Notes under the pieces: model-generated | The model's database searches: none | The model's input: the letters and a program-made list of their open reading frames with translations, nothing else | What the model was told of the DNA's origin: nothing | Source of the DNA: Halobacteriovorax marinus SJ | GTDB lineage: Bacteria > Bdellovibrionota > Bacteriovoracia > Bacteriovoracales > Bacteriovoracaceae | Reading direction: 5' to 3' | Assembly (NCBI RefSeq): GCF_000210915.2 | Contig: NC_016620.1 | Coordinates: 1,178,001-1,242,000 of the forward strand | DNA: 64,000 bases | Shown: piece by piece, positions 52,488-61,662 of the stretch | How positions within the stretch are numbered: the stretch's first letter is position 1 | Layout of the letters: each line of letters starts with the position of its first letter | Program-made: the position numbers and the translations under genes

Positions 52488-53104
52488 TACTTCGATACCT
52501 TAGCGTAGTGAGTGAATTTAATATTTCCCTCGATTAAACTTAGTTTATTATCTCTTTTAAGACTCATTTCAAAAATTTTAAATTTCTCTGAGTCCAACAT
52601 TCTTTGCAAGAGATTGGAAAGATTTTTCGAAGTGAGTTTTGATACATTTATAGAGGCTTCTGACTTTTCAATAGCACCAGATTTTTCAAGACTCTCAAAG
52701 CTGATAACTTTAATTGAGTCAGATGAGATTCCTCGCTGTGAAGCAATTCGTTGGAGTCTCTTATCTAGATCCGCGGTATTCTTTATCGTATGAGGAGAGA
52801 TGATTTGTCTTCCGACGCTCTCAACTTCAGATTTCTTTGAGTTGAAGTATTCAATTTCAGTTAATATTTCTTTTTTCATTTCAATATTAGACTTTAAGAA
52901 TGAATTGGAAATAAAGATAGAGACCAAGACAATAAATGGAATAAAGATAAGTGCAAATGACCCTGCTTGGCTGAAGATTTTATGCTGCTGCTCTGTTAAA
53001 GAGTTTAGAGTGTCATTTATTTTAGTCTTCGCCTCACTCTCTTTAAAGAGGTCGATTTGCTTGAAGATAAAATCATCTATATGTTTCGATATAATTTTCT
53101 TCAT
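52487..53104 (-). CDS. gspM: Type II secretion protein M
   Basis: GspM is a small inner-membrane protein that pairs with GspL. It has one membrane helix (about residues 48-68) preceded by a cytoplasmic helix (QIDLFKESEAKTKINDTL) and followed by a ferredoxin-like periplasmic domain (RQIISPHTI, ISFESLEKSG). Sequence conservation in this family is low, so position carries most of the weight: it lies directly between gspL and gspN, with a one-base gap and a one-base overlap. Length 205, slightly longer than E. coli-type GspM. Confidence 0.8.
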   Translation of the reverse strand: MKKIISKHIDDFIFKQIDLFKESEAKTKINDTLNSLTEQQHKIFSQAGSFALIFIPFIVLVSIFISNSFLKSNIEMKKEILTEIEYFNSKKSEVESVGRQIISPHTIKNTADLDKRLQRIASQRGISSDSIKVISFESLEKSGAIEKSEASINVSKLTSKNLSNLLQRMLDSEKFKIFEMSLKRDNKLSLIEGNIKFTHYAKVSK

Positions 53105-54679
53105 CTAGTTATCCAGAAAGTTAATAGTTAAGCTATTCTCATTTTTATCGTCACCGAACTCAAGCTTTTCAAATGGACCAAGTTTCAAATGAGATTTTAA
53201 TACTTCAAGTTCTTTTGGCTCTTTAGAGCTAAACTTAACTCTTACAGAACCATTTTTATTTTCATAGAAATCCATATTCACAAGTTCATTTCGAGAGATA
53301 TACTCACTCAATTGAACTAGGGCATTAGTAGCATTAACCTCTGTCGCGGATTGAATTGTTTTCACTTCCTGCTTTACCATGGAGTTCTTTCTCTTCATTA
53401 ATTTGAGGATACTCTCTGGGTCGCGTCGATACTTTCTTTGATCTCTTCTAGAAATTTCTAAATTATCAGCTTTGATAATCTTGGTAATTCTTCTGTCTAG
53501 TTCATCATTTTTAGAATTAAGAAAGAAAACTCTATCAATCATCATGAGGGCAGAGAGGACGACCATCAACATTAGAGCTCTCGATAAAATAAACGAGAGC
53601 GAGTGAAGAGAGATTGAGTCTGAGAATCCACTTGTGTACTTGCCAGTTAAGAAATTTGGCATAAGAGTAGATGAGCGCTGTGCTGCAGACATCATATAGG
53701 AGAGAAGAAATTGTGGTTTCTCCATCTCAGTTAATCCATCCATCTTAGGAGGATCAAATTTTTGAACTTTAATATTTAACTCTGAAGTGAGAAAGTTTTC
53801 TATATTATTTATATTCGAACTACCACCTGTAATATAAATATTATCAATAGGGTTTCCAAACTTTACCCTATAACCAAGCTCCCATCTTTTGAGATCGAGT
53901 ACAAGAGGCATAATCGCTTGTTGCATTAATTTTGCGAACTCTCTTTGTTCTCCAGTAACATCATCAAGTTGATCTTCTGTTAGAAAGAAGCAGTTCTCAT
54001 GCTTATAAATAATCGCTTCATCAATAGAAATTTGATAGGTCTGCGCTATGATTTCATCAAGTACTTTTCCACCTAAATTTGTAAGGTGGGAGGAGATGAC
54101 TTCTCTATTGTGGATGAAGTAGGCCTTAGTTGTTTCATGTCCAATATCTACAACGCAGAATGAACCTGAATATGCCTTTTGGTCAATGAAGCTTTGAATG
54201 ACTCCCATTTCTGTTGTTAGTATTGCTGGAAGAGTTCCACTAGACTCTAAGTAATTATAGTAATTATCAAAGTAGTCCAATTGAGCAATGCTAATTAATG
54301 CTGAGAAGTTCTCGCCATTTTTAATTAATGTAGAAGTAAAGTGAATATCTTTCAATGAATAGGGGATATCTTCCTCTAATTGAAAAGGAATCATTTGTTC
54401 CGCTTTCTTTCTACTATTCACTGGAAGCTCTAGGTATCTTGAACTCGTGAATTGTTCTTGAATTTGGTAAATGATTTTACCTTCGAATTGGCTTTGTTTT
54501 AGATAACTCTTAACGATTTCATTGTGAATTTCATTAGTGGTCGTCTCTGGAGCAAATTGAGAGCGAATCTTAGCGATAATAACTTCTCTATGGCCCAAAT
54601 ATTTGAGTTGTTTTCTTTCCAGTCGACATTCATAGAATTTAACTGAGTAACTACCTAAATCAATTGCAAGTATATTCAT
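53105..54679 (-). CDS. gspL: Type II secretion protein L (PilM-like)
   Basis: GspL links the cytoplasmic ATPase GspE to the inner-membrane platform. The first ~330 residues form an actin-like PilM-type domain (NILAIDLGSYSVKFYE at the start, SFCVVDIGHETTKAYF at about 171, NIYITGGSSN at about 283). A membrane helix follows (about 364-382), then a periplasmic domain (about 400-524). At 524 residues it is longer than typical GspL (about 400). The gene is 84 bases after gspK, the largest gap in the operon, so an internal promoter is possible. Confidence 0.85.
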   Translation of the reverse strand: MNILAIDLGSYSVKFYECRLERKQLKYLGHREVIIAKIRSQFAPETTTNEIHNEIVKSYLKQSQFEGKIIYQIQEQFTSSRYLELPVNSRKKAEQMIPFQLEEDIPYSLKDIHFTSTLIKNGENFSALISIAQLDYFDNYYNYLESSGTLPAILTTEMGVIQSFIDQKAYSGSFCVVDIGHETTKAYFIHNREVISSHLTNLGGKVLDEIIAQTYQISIDEAIIYKHENCFFLTEDQLDDVTGEQREFAKLMQQAIMPLVLDLKRWELGYRVKFGNPIDNIYITGGSSNINNIENFLTSELNIKVQKFDPPKMDGLTEMEKPQFLLSYMMSAAQRSSTLMPNFLTGKYTSGFSDSISLHSLSFILSRALMLMVVLSALMMIDRVFFLNSKNDELDRRITKIIKADNLEISRRDQRKYRRDPESILKLMKRKNSMVKQEVKTIQSATEVNATNALVQLSEYISRNELVNMDFYENKNGSVRVKFSSKEPKELEVLKSHLKLGPFEKLEFGDDKNENSLTINFLDN

Positions 54680-54763
54680 ACGTATATATTACCAGAGTCA
54701 TTATAAAAATGTTTCTAAAAATATTAGGAAAATAGTGTCTAGATAGTGGAGGTTAATACTCGG

Positions 54764-56116
54764 TTACTGCAGTCTTATTTCAATGACTCTAGGTGAGAGT
54801 AGCTCCATAGGGACTTCCTCTTTCTTTTCTTCATCTTCTTTTTCATCAAGAGGAGGATCAATGAACTCCTCATCTTCTACATCACCTTCTTTCTTTACTG
54901 GAGGCGCTTCTTTCTTCTCTTCTTCCTTCTTCTTTTCTGGAACTGGCTTAATAGGTAAGTCGACAAAGGCCGTAATACTATACTCTGCTCTTCCATAGAA
55001 ACCTTTAGAGACTACTTTGTAGAGTTTACCAGCTACAGCTATCTTTAAACCGGCCTGCTCGAGCTCTTTTTTGCGTTTTTCATAATTAGAGCTGTCAACG
55101 ATGGCCAGTTTATTGACAACAACTTCTTTGAAGTCTTTCTCAGATTTAAATTCTTGAGGCTCAATTTGAAGTTCTTGATCACCATCTCTATGCTTGAAAA
55201 ATTGCTCTAGTTGGAAATCTGTAATATCTGGAAATAAAATCTTTAGCTGATCCGAAGTTAATTCATTAACAGCAATGATACTAACTTCGTGAACTGTGAG
55301 TTTATCTTTGATCAATTCGATCAACTTATCATTCCATCCTAAGAGTAGGTAGAGTTCGTCGATGGATGTTAGTGGGGCATGCTTAGGCGTAATATTTGCG
55401 GCCAAGTAATTTGCTTCAATTTCTGCTCTTTCCATATCATTGAAGTTTTTCAAATCATTGACATAGAATTTTAGCTCTTTAACGAGAAGTTCAGGGTTCA
55501 CATTTCCATAGATAAGATCAAAGTCTGGGTTATTCTCTTTCTCATCTTCTAGTGCTTGGGTCAGAGTCTCTACTAATTTCTTTTCAATAAAGACATCTGG
55601 CTTAACGTCCTTCTCATCTTCCTCGTCTTCATCAAAATTTCTTCTCTCTTCATCTTGATTATTAGTTTTAGTTATACGCAGAATATTTGGATTAAGAAAA
55701 CCTGAAACGGAATTTATAGTTACACCCATTCTCCCTTTTATAAGATTATTCTTTTCAAATTCTTCGAGGGCCGATCGCTGTTGAATATCTGACTTCGCAG
55801 GAATCGGAATAGGATAGATAAATTCCATCGTTACGACAGACTCAATGACTGAAGGTTGAATGAGTTCTTTTAATTGTTTATTCTTTTCAATTAAATTTCG
55901 TCCCTCTTGATAGAGCTTTAGCTTTGCAAGTGCAAAATTAAGCCCTGCCTCTGCATTTAGTCTTGCCTGTAGTTTATCTTGCTGATTATAAACTTTTAAC
56001 TTATTTACCTTAGACTCAAAAGTGAAGTCAGCAAGTAAGAAGGCCATAATAGCAATAACTGACATAACCATCATAATCGCCATTCCAGATTCATTGCGAA
56101 GGATATTCTTTTTCAT
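54764..56116 (-). CDS. gspK: Type II secretion minor pseudopilin K
   Basis: GspK caps the pseudopilus tip. The prepilin signal ESG|MAIMMVMSVIAIMA is at about residues 9-24; as usual for GspK, the Glu at position five of the mature protein is missing. A large globular domain with a Pro-rich acidic tail (about residues 398-440, alternating KKEEE, PPVKKEG and DEEFIDPP) follows and is likely disordered. Length 450 exceeds E. coli GspK (about 327), mainly because of this tail and an acidic insert around residue 155-165 (DEDEEDEKD). The start overlaps gspJ by four bases. Confidence 0.88.
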   Translation of the reverse strand: MKKNILRNESGMAIMMVMSVIAIMAFLLADFTFESKVNKLKVYNQQDKLQARLNAEAGLNFALAKLKLYQEGRNLIEKNKQLKELIQPSVIESVVTMEFIYPIPIPAKSDIQQRSALEEFEKNNLIKGRMGVTINSVSGFLNPNILRITKTNNQDEERRNFDEDEEDEKDVKPDVFIEKKLVETLTQALEDEKENNPDFDLIYGNVNPELLVKELKFYVNDLKNFNDMERAEIEANYLAANITPKHAPLTSIDELYLLLGWNDKLIELIKDKLTVHEVSIIAVNELTSDQLKILFPDITDFQLEQFFKHRDGDQELQIEPQEFKSEKDFKEVVVNKLAIVDSSNYEKRKKELEQAGLKIAVAGKLYKVVSKGFYGRAEYSITAFVDLPIKPVPEKKKEEEKKEAPPVKKEGDVEDEEFIDPPLDEKEDEEKKEEVPMELLSPRVIEIRLQ

Positions 56117-57036
56117 AGATCCTCCTCCTGACTTTCTACTGGTGCTCCTGGAGTATTAGGTGAGCCAGGCTTTTGATCGCCCTTTCTTGCATTTTCTTTT
56201 TCTTTCTCATCTTTTTCTGTATCAAAATAAGGGTAGAGTGGCCTATAGGTTCTATCAATCTCAACTTCATTATTGTCTGAATTTATCCAAACAAGTTTAA
56301 TTCTAATAAGTCTAGGTGTATCTTTGTCAGTAGTTAACTGATCTAATTTATCTACGAACTTCTCTGTCTTTGGGTTCCAAAATAGAAATTGAAAAGACTT
56401 GATATCCTTTAAGAGGGGATACTCCTTAACGTTCTTCCAATCAAATTCTTTATTGTAAATATTCTCAGTTTCTATTGCTCTCGTGAGTTCATATTCTGCA
56501 CCTTCTCTTCTCTCATCAGCATCTTCACTAGAGCTTCTTAAGGCATACTTCACCCACGCATAACGAGATTGTTTTGAATCTTCCAAAACTCTTCTATTTG
56601 ATGTTGTCATAAAGATAAGATCAGTCTTAGTTTCATTTTGAATAATTGGAATAACATCTGCTGATGTGCTTATGGCCGGAAATCTTTCTGAAGCCTCATA
56701 TGAGTCAAGAGGATTGGCCGCTTTCTCTTGCTCATCACTTCCTAAGCTTCTAGGGGCAAAGCCATTATCATTCTTCTTTTGGTACTTAGCGCTGTAGTAA
56801 AGAGGAGAGTAGAGTTGTGAGAAGTCTTGCTCCATCCTATCTAGCGCAGTAACAAGCTGGAGTGCATCTCTATCTTCAGAAATTATTTTATCTTTTGATT
56901 CCGTACTATTGTTAACAATGGTGTACATCGTTGCCATAAGAATGGAGAGGATAGTAATAGCTATCAGAACTTCTATAAGGGTGAAGCCACTCTGGTCTTT
57001 ATAAATGTGAGTACTATTAATTCTTTTCTTTTTCAC
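56113..57036 (-). CDS. gspJ: Type II secretion minor pseudopilin J
   Basis: The prepilin signal DQSG|FTLIEVLIAITILSILMA is at about residues 14-36, with the processing Gly and Glu5. The rest is a large pseudopilin head with QLVTALDRMEQDFSQLY, a stretch typical of GspJ. The C-terminus is Pro/Gly/Asp-rich (about 285-307). Length 307 is longer than E. coli GspJ (about 200). Start and stop overlap the neighbouring genes by four bases, so translation is coupled. Confidence 0.88.
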   Translation of the reverse strand: MKKKRINSTHIYKDQSGFTLIEVLIAITILSILMATMYTIVNNSTESKDKIISEDRDALQLVTALDRMEQDFSQLYSPLYYSAKYQKKNDNGFAPRSLGSDEQEKAANPLDSYEASERFPAISTSADVIPIIQNETKTDLIFMTTSNRRVLEDSKQSRYAWVKYALRSSSEDADERREGAEYELTRAIETENIYNKEFDWKNVKEYPLLKDIKSFQFLFWNPKTEKFVDKLDQLTTDKDTPRLIRIKLVWINSDNNEVEIDRTYRPLYPYFDTEKDEKEKENARKGDQKPGSPNTPGAPVESQEEDL

Positions 57037-57539
57037 ATTTGCTCAAACATTACTTGGGCCTGATGATTGTAGAGCCAAGTACTTACAGAGTAAGACCTTT
57101 CACTTGTCTCATTCTTTACTGTTACTTCAACTTGCCAAATAATTTTCTCTAAATTCTTTTTAACATTCTCAAATATTTTCGATTCATTTGGATCTTGTGC
57201 TTCTTCATCTGCACCAGTTATCTTATTTAAATCTGGAATTAAAAATTTCTTATATTCAATAGAGTAGGTGAAGTTATCATTCTCTTCAAACTTTCCTGTC
57301 TCTTTTGTTAGAGTAATTGATTCTTTTAGTTCTGGAGGGGTAACGATAAGCTCATTAACCTTTAGTTCAGCATATCTCTTTAGCTCAAGCTCCTCTCTCA
57401 TAACAGTACTGTCACTAATATTAAAGCCCTGGGCGGTAAGGTAGGCCGATGCGAAAACCGCAAAAATTGCTAGGGAAATCATTACTTCAACTAGAGTAAA
57501 TCCATCATTTGTTAATTTATACTTTAGTTTTTCTGCCAT
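57033..57539 (-). CDS. gspI: Type II secretion minor pseudopilin I
   Basis: Prepilin signal NDG|FTLVEVMISLAIFAVFA at about residues 11-30, followed by a short head domain containing AELKVNELIVTPPELKES, a typical GspI pattern. Length 168 is a little longer than usual. The start lies 16 bases inside the end of gspH, with GAGAG in the overlap as ribosome site; it overlaps gspJ by four bases. Confidence 0.86.
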   Translation of the reverse strand: MAEKLKYKLTNDGFTLVEVMISLAIFAVFASAYLTAQGFNISDSTVMREELELKRYAELKVNELIVTPPELKESITLTKETGKFEENDNFTYSIEYKKFLIPDLNKITGADEEAQDPNESKIFENVKKNLEKIIWQVEVTVKNETSERSYSVSTWLYNHQAQVMFEQM

Positions 57540-58198
57540 TCTTGAAAAATTCTCTCGGCCAATTCAATTTGGGCCTCAGTAATATCAGTGGAGTCTGAAG
57601 TCTCTACGCTGAAATATTCTCTTTCAATATCCATCGTAAATGGAGAGATTTTTAAAGCAGCTAATTCATCGTCCGAAGCTATTATTATTATAGCAGAATC
57701 TTTTTCTCCAGTGGGATAAATATAGAGGGAGTTGTCCCCGTCTAAGAGCATGGCCTGAGTTAGATTAGTAGCAAGACCAATCACTCTAATACCAAGTGGA
57801 AATTCTCTATCTCCATCTTGAAACTCTCTAACTCTAGAGAACTTTTTATTGAGTTGATCTTGAGTCTTCTTCTCGGCTTCTTCTTCCGACTTACTTTGTG
57901 AAACACTCTTTGAGACTGGAGGTAAAACGAAGTTACCACTTGGACCAAACTCAACCGACCAAGTTTGAGGGTCTTCATCAAATTTGAAGCGAACTCTTAA
58001 CATGGAGTTTTTAAGAGCGGCCTCGTCTACTGAGAATCGAACAGCTCTTTCTACATCATTGAGGGCTTCGTCTAAATTTCTTCTGGTTGAAAAACTAGTG
58101 CCGGAGACGACAGTGAGGACGATTGTCACAAGTAATAGGGCGACTAGCATCTCAATGAGAGTAAAGCCTTTATTATTACCTGTGACAATATCTTTCAT
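57524..58198 (-). CDS. gspH: Type II secretion minor pseudopilin H
   Basis: Prepilin signal NNKG|FTLIEMLVALLLVTIVL at about residues 9-28 with Glu5. The head domain shows the usual GspH start (RRNLDEALNDVERAVRFSVDEAALKNS) and strands afterwards. Length 224 is longer than E. coli GspH (about 170), partly through a Lys/Glu/Gln-rich insert (SKSEEEAEKKTQDQ) at about 100-115. It follows gspG by 10 bases and overlaps gspI by 16. Confidence 0.84.
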   Translation of the reverse strand: MKDIVTGNNKGFTLIEMLVALLLVTIVLTVVSGTSFSTRRNLDEALNDVERAVRFSVDEAALKNSMLRVRFKFDEDPQTWSVEFGPSGNFVLPPVSKSVSQSKSEEEAEKKTQDQLNKKFSRVREFQDGDREFPLGIRVIGLATNLTQAMLLDGDNSLYIYPTGEKDSAIIIIASDDELAALKISPFTMDIEREYFSVETSDSTDITEAQIELAERIFQEWQKN

Positions 58199-58208
58199 CT
58201 ATTAAAGA

Positions 58209-58661
58209 TTATTTCTTTTTATTAAGGTAAATATCGGCGTCAGTACCTTCTCCACCTTCAAGTCTATCTGGTCCATAACTCCAAATATTGAAGTCTCTTC
58301 CATCAGACTCATAGAAGTATTCTTCATCCCAAGGATCTCTAGGGATCTCGTCAGCGTCCATAAATCCTTCTGGTGGATAATTTCTACACTCTTTACCACC
58401 TGATGGTTTATTTAATAGTGCATCAAGACCTTGGTCAGTTAGTGGGTAAGTTCCACACTTTCTTCTATAGTCTTGAAGAATTGACTTAAAACTCTTCATT
58501 TGAATATTGGCAGCTTTAATTTGTCCCTCTGTTAGTTGAGAGAAGATTTGACCAGCAACAAAAGTACCAGCAATACCAAGTAAAGTTAGTGCGATTAAGA
58601 TTTCGATTAGTGAAAAACCTGCAGATTGTCTAAGCAGTTTCATCATGCTCTTTCTTTTCAT
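58209..58661 (-). CDS. gspG: Type II secretion major pseudopilin G
   Basis: GspG is the main subunit of the pseudopilus. The prepilin signal is AG|FSLIEILIALTLLGIAGTF at about residues 14-34. The family blocks DYRRKCGTYPLTDQGLDALL and GRDFNIWSYGPD (calcium-site region) are present, and length 150 is normal. AAGGAGAT lies four bases before ATG 58661, which fixes the start although two further ATGs follow at codons 6 and 7. A calcium-coordinating C-terminal Asp is in EGTDADIYL. Confidence 0.95.
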   Translation of the reverse strand: MKRKSMMKLLRQSAGFSLIEILIALTLLGIAGTFVAGQIFSQLTEGQIKAANIQMKSFKSILQDYRRKCGTYPLTDQGLDALLNKPSGGKECRNYPPEGFMDADEIPRDPWDEEYFYESDGRDFNIWSYGPDRLEGGEGTDADIYLNKKK

Positions 58662-58684
58662 TATATCTCCTTATGATTTTTTAT

Positions 58685-59899
58685 TTAATGGAGCGAATTC
58701 AGTTGCATCATTGGCACTACTACTGAGAAAATAATAAATGCCACGGCAATACCCATCCCAACCAACATTATAGGCTCTAAGACAGAGGTTAGTCCATTAA
58801 GTTTTGATTCTACTTGGTCTTCGTAATTTTCTGATATGATCTTTAGCATATCTTCTAATTCACCAGATTTTTCCCCTAGTGTCATCATATGGGTAACCAT
58901 AGTTGGAAAAAGTCCAGATCTAGCGAGTGGCGCTGCTAGAGAAGCACCTTCTGATACATTGATCTTCGCCTCTTCAACAGCTTGTTGCATATGAACATTT
59001 TCGATTAGATTTTTAACAATTTTAAGTGAAGCAATAATTGGTACGCCTGAGTTGAGTAGGGTCGCAAGAGTTGAACAAAAACGACTCACGTTAATCATTG
59101 TAACAAGCTCACCTATGATAGGCATACGAAGTAGTAGACTATCCCACTTGGCCTTTCCTTTTTTGGTGGCGATATACTTTTTAAAAGAAGTAAAGCCAAA
59201 GAAGAGCGCCAATAGAACGGCCCACCAGTAACTTTTTAAGAAGGCAGAAATCCAAATACAAATTTCTGTTTGTAGTGGAAGTTCTTTTTTCATTGTGTCA
59301 AAGATTCTTGTAATTTTTGGAATAACAAAGATGAAGATAATCCCCATCATTCCCGCACCTACGAAGGCCATAATCATAGGGTAAGTCATGGCCCCTTTTA
59401 TTTTATTTTTTAACTTTACTTGTGCTTCCGTAAAGTCAGCAAGCCTTAGGAGAACAACTTGTAATGTACCAGAGGTTTCTCCCGCATCAACCATATTTAC
59501 ATAAACATTGTCGAAGACTTTGGGATAATCACTAAGAGCATTCGCAAGCGAAGAACCTTCATTAATTTTCTGCTTGATCTCTGCGAGAATAGATTTGAAT
59601 TTTTGGTTATCTGTTTGATCAACTAGGGCATTGAAAGCTTCAACAATTTGAATTTTTGCTTTAATGAGGGTAGCGAGCTGCCTTGTCATTAATGAGAGCT
59701 CTTGAATGGAGACAGTTGGACCAAAGTTAAAACTACTAGAGCCTGAAGATTTATTCTGGGCCTTTTGCTCAGAGATTTCAATGAGCATAATTCCCATAGA
59801 TCTAACTTTGGCCTTAGCCGAATTTAGACTATCAGAATCAATTGTCTTTTTAATTTCCTTGCCTGTCTTATCAAGACCTTTATAGCTATATATCGCCAT
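58685..59899 (-). CDS. gspF: Type II secretion inner-membrane platform protein F
   Basis: GspF is the polytopic core of the inner-membrane platform. Two GspF domains are visible, at about residues 65-190 (SLMTRQLATLIKAKIQIVEA at the start) and about 268-395 (RFCSTLATLLNSGVPIIASL), each with the GxP pattern of the family, and three membrane helices (about 171-192, 223-243 and 373-396). The N-terminal AIYSYKGLDKTGKEIKKTI is typical. Length 404 is normal. It lies 11 bases after gspE. Confidence 0.95.
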   Translation of the reverse strand: MAIYSYKGLDKTGKEIKKTIDSDSLNSAKAKVRSMGIMLIEISEQKAQNKSSGSSSFNFGPTVSIQELSLMTRQLATLIKAKIQIVEAFNALVDQTDNQKFKSILAEIKQKINEGSSLANALSDYPKVFDNVYVNMVDAGETSGTLQVVLLRLADFTEAQVKLKNKIKGAMTYPMIMAFVGAGMMGIIFIFVIPKITRIFDTMKKELPLQTEICIWISAFLKSYWWAVLLALFFGFTSFKKYIATKKGKAKWDSLLLRMPIIGELVTMINVSRFCSTLATLLNSGVPIIASLKIVKNLIENVHMQQAVEEAKINVSEGASLAAPLARSGLFPTMVTHMMTLGEKSGELEDMLKIISENYEDQVESKLNGLTSVLEPIMLVGMGIAVAFIIFSVVVPMMQLNSLH

Positions 59900-59910
59900 T
59901 TAAAAATACC

Positions 59911-61653
59911 TTATTCATCTTCTTGTTGTTGATGATCTTCTTCATTAATTGCTCTAACCATTTCATCAACTGATGTTACACCAGAGAAAACTTTAGAAAG
60001 AGCATCTCCTCTAAGAGTGACCATCCCACTTTTTACAGCAGCTTTCTTTATTGTTCCTGAGTCAGCTTTCTTTAGAACAAGGGGACGAATAATATCGTCT
60101 ATAAGTAATAACTCTGAAACGACAGTCATTCCACTGAAACCATCGTAGTTACATTTTGGACAACCTTTATGTGTGAAGATGGTCGCATCATTTGGAACAG
60201 ATGATACTCGCATCATCTCCATATCAAATGGTGTCACTTGATGAGGAACCTTACAGTGGTTACATAATTTTCTAATAAGCCTTTGTGCCAATACCCCAGC
60301 AAGGGAAGAGGCGATAAGGAAGGGTTGTACTCCCATATCAATTAATCGACCGGGAGCTGAGAAAGAGTCATTGGTGTGAATTGTTGAAAGAACAAAGTGA
60401 CCAGTTAGTGACGCTTGAATCGCCATCTCAGCAGTTTCCTTATCCCTTGTTTCACCAACCATAATGACGTCAGGGTTTTGTCTTAGAATAGATCTAAGAG
60501 CAATAGCAAATGAAAGGTCAATCTTACTATTAACTTGGATTTGCGAAATTCCAGGAACTTCGTATTCCACTGGATCTTCAACAGTAATAATCATTTTATC
60601 TGGAGTATTAATCTCATCAAGCATTGCAAAGAGAGTAGTCGTCTTACCATGTCCAGTAGGTCCGGAGACGTATACAACACCGTGCTTTCTTGATCCAAGC
60701 TCTTTTAAGTCACTAAGTACTTTTCCGTGAAAACCAAGATTCTCTAATTTTAGAATCGTATTATTCTTTTCTAGAATCCTCATAACAATTCTCTCTCCGT
60801 TTTGGATAGGAACTGTTGAGAGACGTATATCGATATCTTTTCCGGCCATTTTAATAGGAATACGACCGTCTTGTGGAAGTCTTTTTTCTGCAATATCTAG
60901 CTTTGCCATAACTTTAATACGAGAACTTACTGCAGAGTGAGTTTTAATAGGCTGCCTAAGAATTTCTTTCATCACTCGATTTATTCTAAAGCGATAGACA
61001 GTCTCTTTCTCATAAGGCTCGATGTGAATATCCGATGCCCCTTCTTTCACGGCACGGAAGATAATAGAGTTTACAAACCTAATAACTGGAGCTTCATCTG
61101 CTCCTGCATCTAGAATATCAATAGGTCCATCTAGGTCTAGTGCTTCCTCAAACTCATCTTCTAGAGAGTCGACAATATTACGATTTGCTTTTTCATAAAC
61201 TCTATTTATCGCCTCAGATACTTTCATCGGGTGAGCGACAATGAGTTTGATTTCTTTTTTGAACAACTCTCTAAGATCGTTGATCGCATTGAAGTTAAAT
61301 GGATCAGTTAAAACAACTGATACGGTAAAGTCTGTTTCTAATATAGGTAGAATCTCATGCGACTTAGCGTAGTTAATAGGGATATTCAGCGTTAGGTTAG
61401 GGTCTATTTCATCTACATTTATATCAGTAATAAATGGTATATTCACTTGATGACAGATAACTTTTATAATGTCATGTGGATGGATATAATTCTTCTTAAG
61501 GAGTATCTCTCCAATAAGCATTCCAGATTCTTCTTGAATACTTAGTGCTTCACCTAATTGTTCTTCCGTTAGTGAAGTATGTTGCAAAAGGAGTTGACCA
61601 ATCATCTCCTTCTGCCCTTCAACTTTTTCTAACATGTGTTCTGAAATTTTCAA
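59911..61653 (-). CDS. gspE: Type II secretion ATPase E
   Basis: GspE is the hexameric ATPase that powers pseudopilus assembly. An N-terminal GspE-N domain (about 20-150) precedes the catalytic core: GPTGHGKTTT as Walker A (about 335), the Asp box EDPVEYEVPGISQIQVN, Walker B VIMVGETRDKETAE with the conserved Glu, and the His box TGHFVLSTIHTNDS. A zinc tetracysteine unit follows (CNHCKVPHQ and CPKCNYDG). The usual Ser in Walker A GPTGSGKT is His here. Length 580. It is 9 bases after gspD. Confidence 0.95.
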   Translation of the reverse strand: MKISEHMLEKVEGQKEMIGQLLLQHTSLTEEQLGEALSIQEESGMLIGEILLKKNYIHPHDIIKVICHQVNIPFITDINVDEIDPNLTLNIPINYAKSHEILPILETDFTVSVVLTDPFNFNAINDLRELFKKEIKLIVAHPMKVSEAINRVYEKANRNIVDSLEDEFEEALDLDGPIDILDAGADEAPVIRFVNSIIFRAVKEGASDIHIEPYEKETVYRFRINRVMKEILRQPIKTHSAVSSRIKVMAKLDIAEKRLPQDGRIPIKMAGKDIDIRLSTVPIQNGERIVMRILEKNNTILKLENLGFHGKVLSDLKELGSRKHGVVYVSGPTGHGKTTTLFAMLDEINTPDKMIITVEDPVEYEVPGISQIQVNSKIDLSFAIALRSILRQNPDVIMVGETRDKETAEMAIQASLTGHFVLSTIHTNDSFSAPGRLIDMGVQPFLIASSLAGVLAQRLIRKLCNHCKVPHQVTPFDMEMMRVSSVPNDATIFTHKGCPKCNYDGFSGMTVVSELLLIDDIIRPLVLKKADSGTIKKAAVKSGMVTLRGDALSKVFSGVTSVDEMVRAINEEDHQQQEDE

Positions 61654-61662
61654 AACAACCCC

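Noticed and set aside
52512-53108. Two plus-strand frames of 93 and 102 codons over gspM
   Set aside because: Antisense shadow of gspM, which has operon context, a membrane helix and overlaps with its neighbours.
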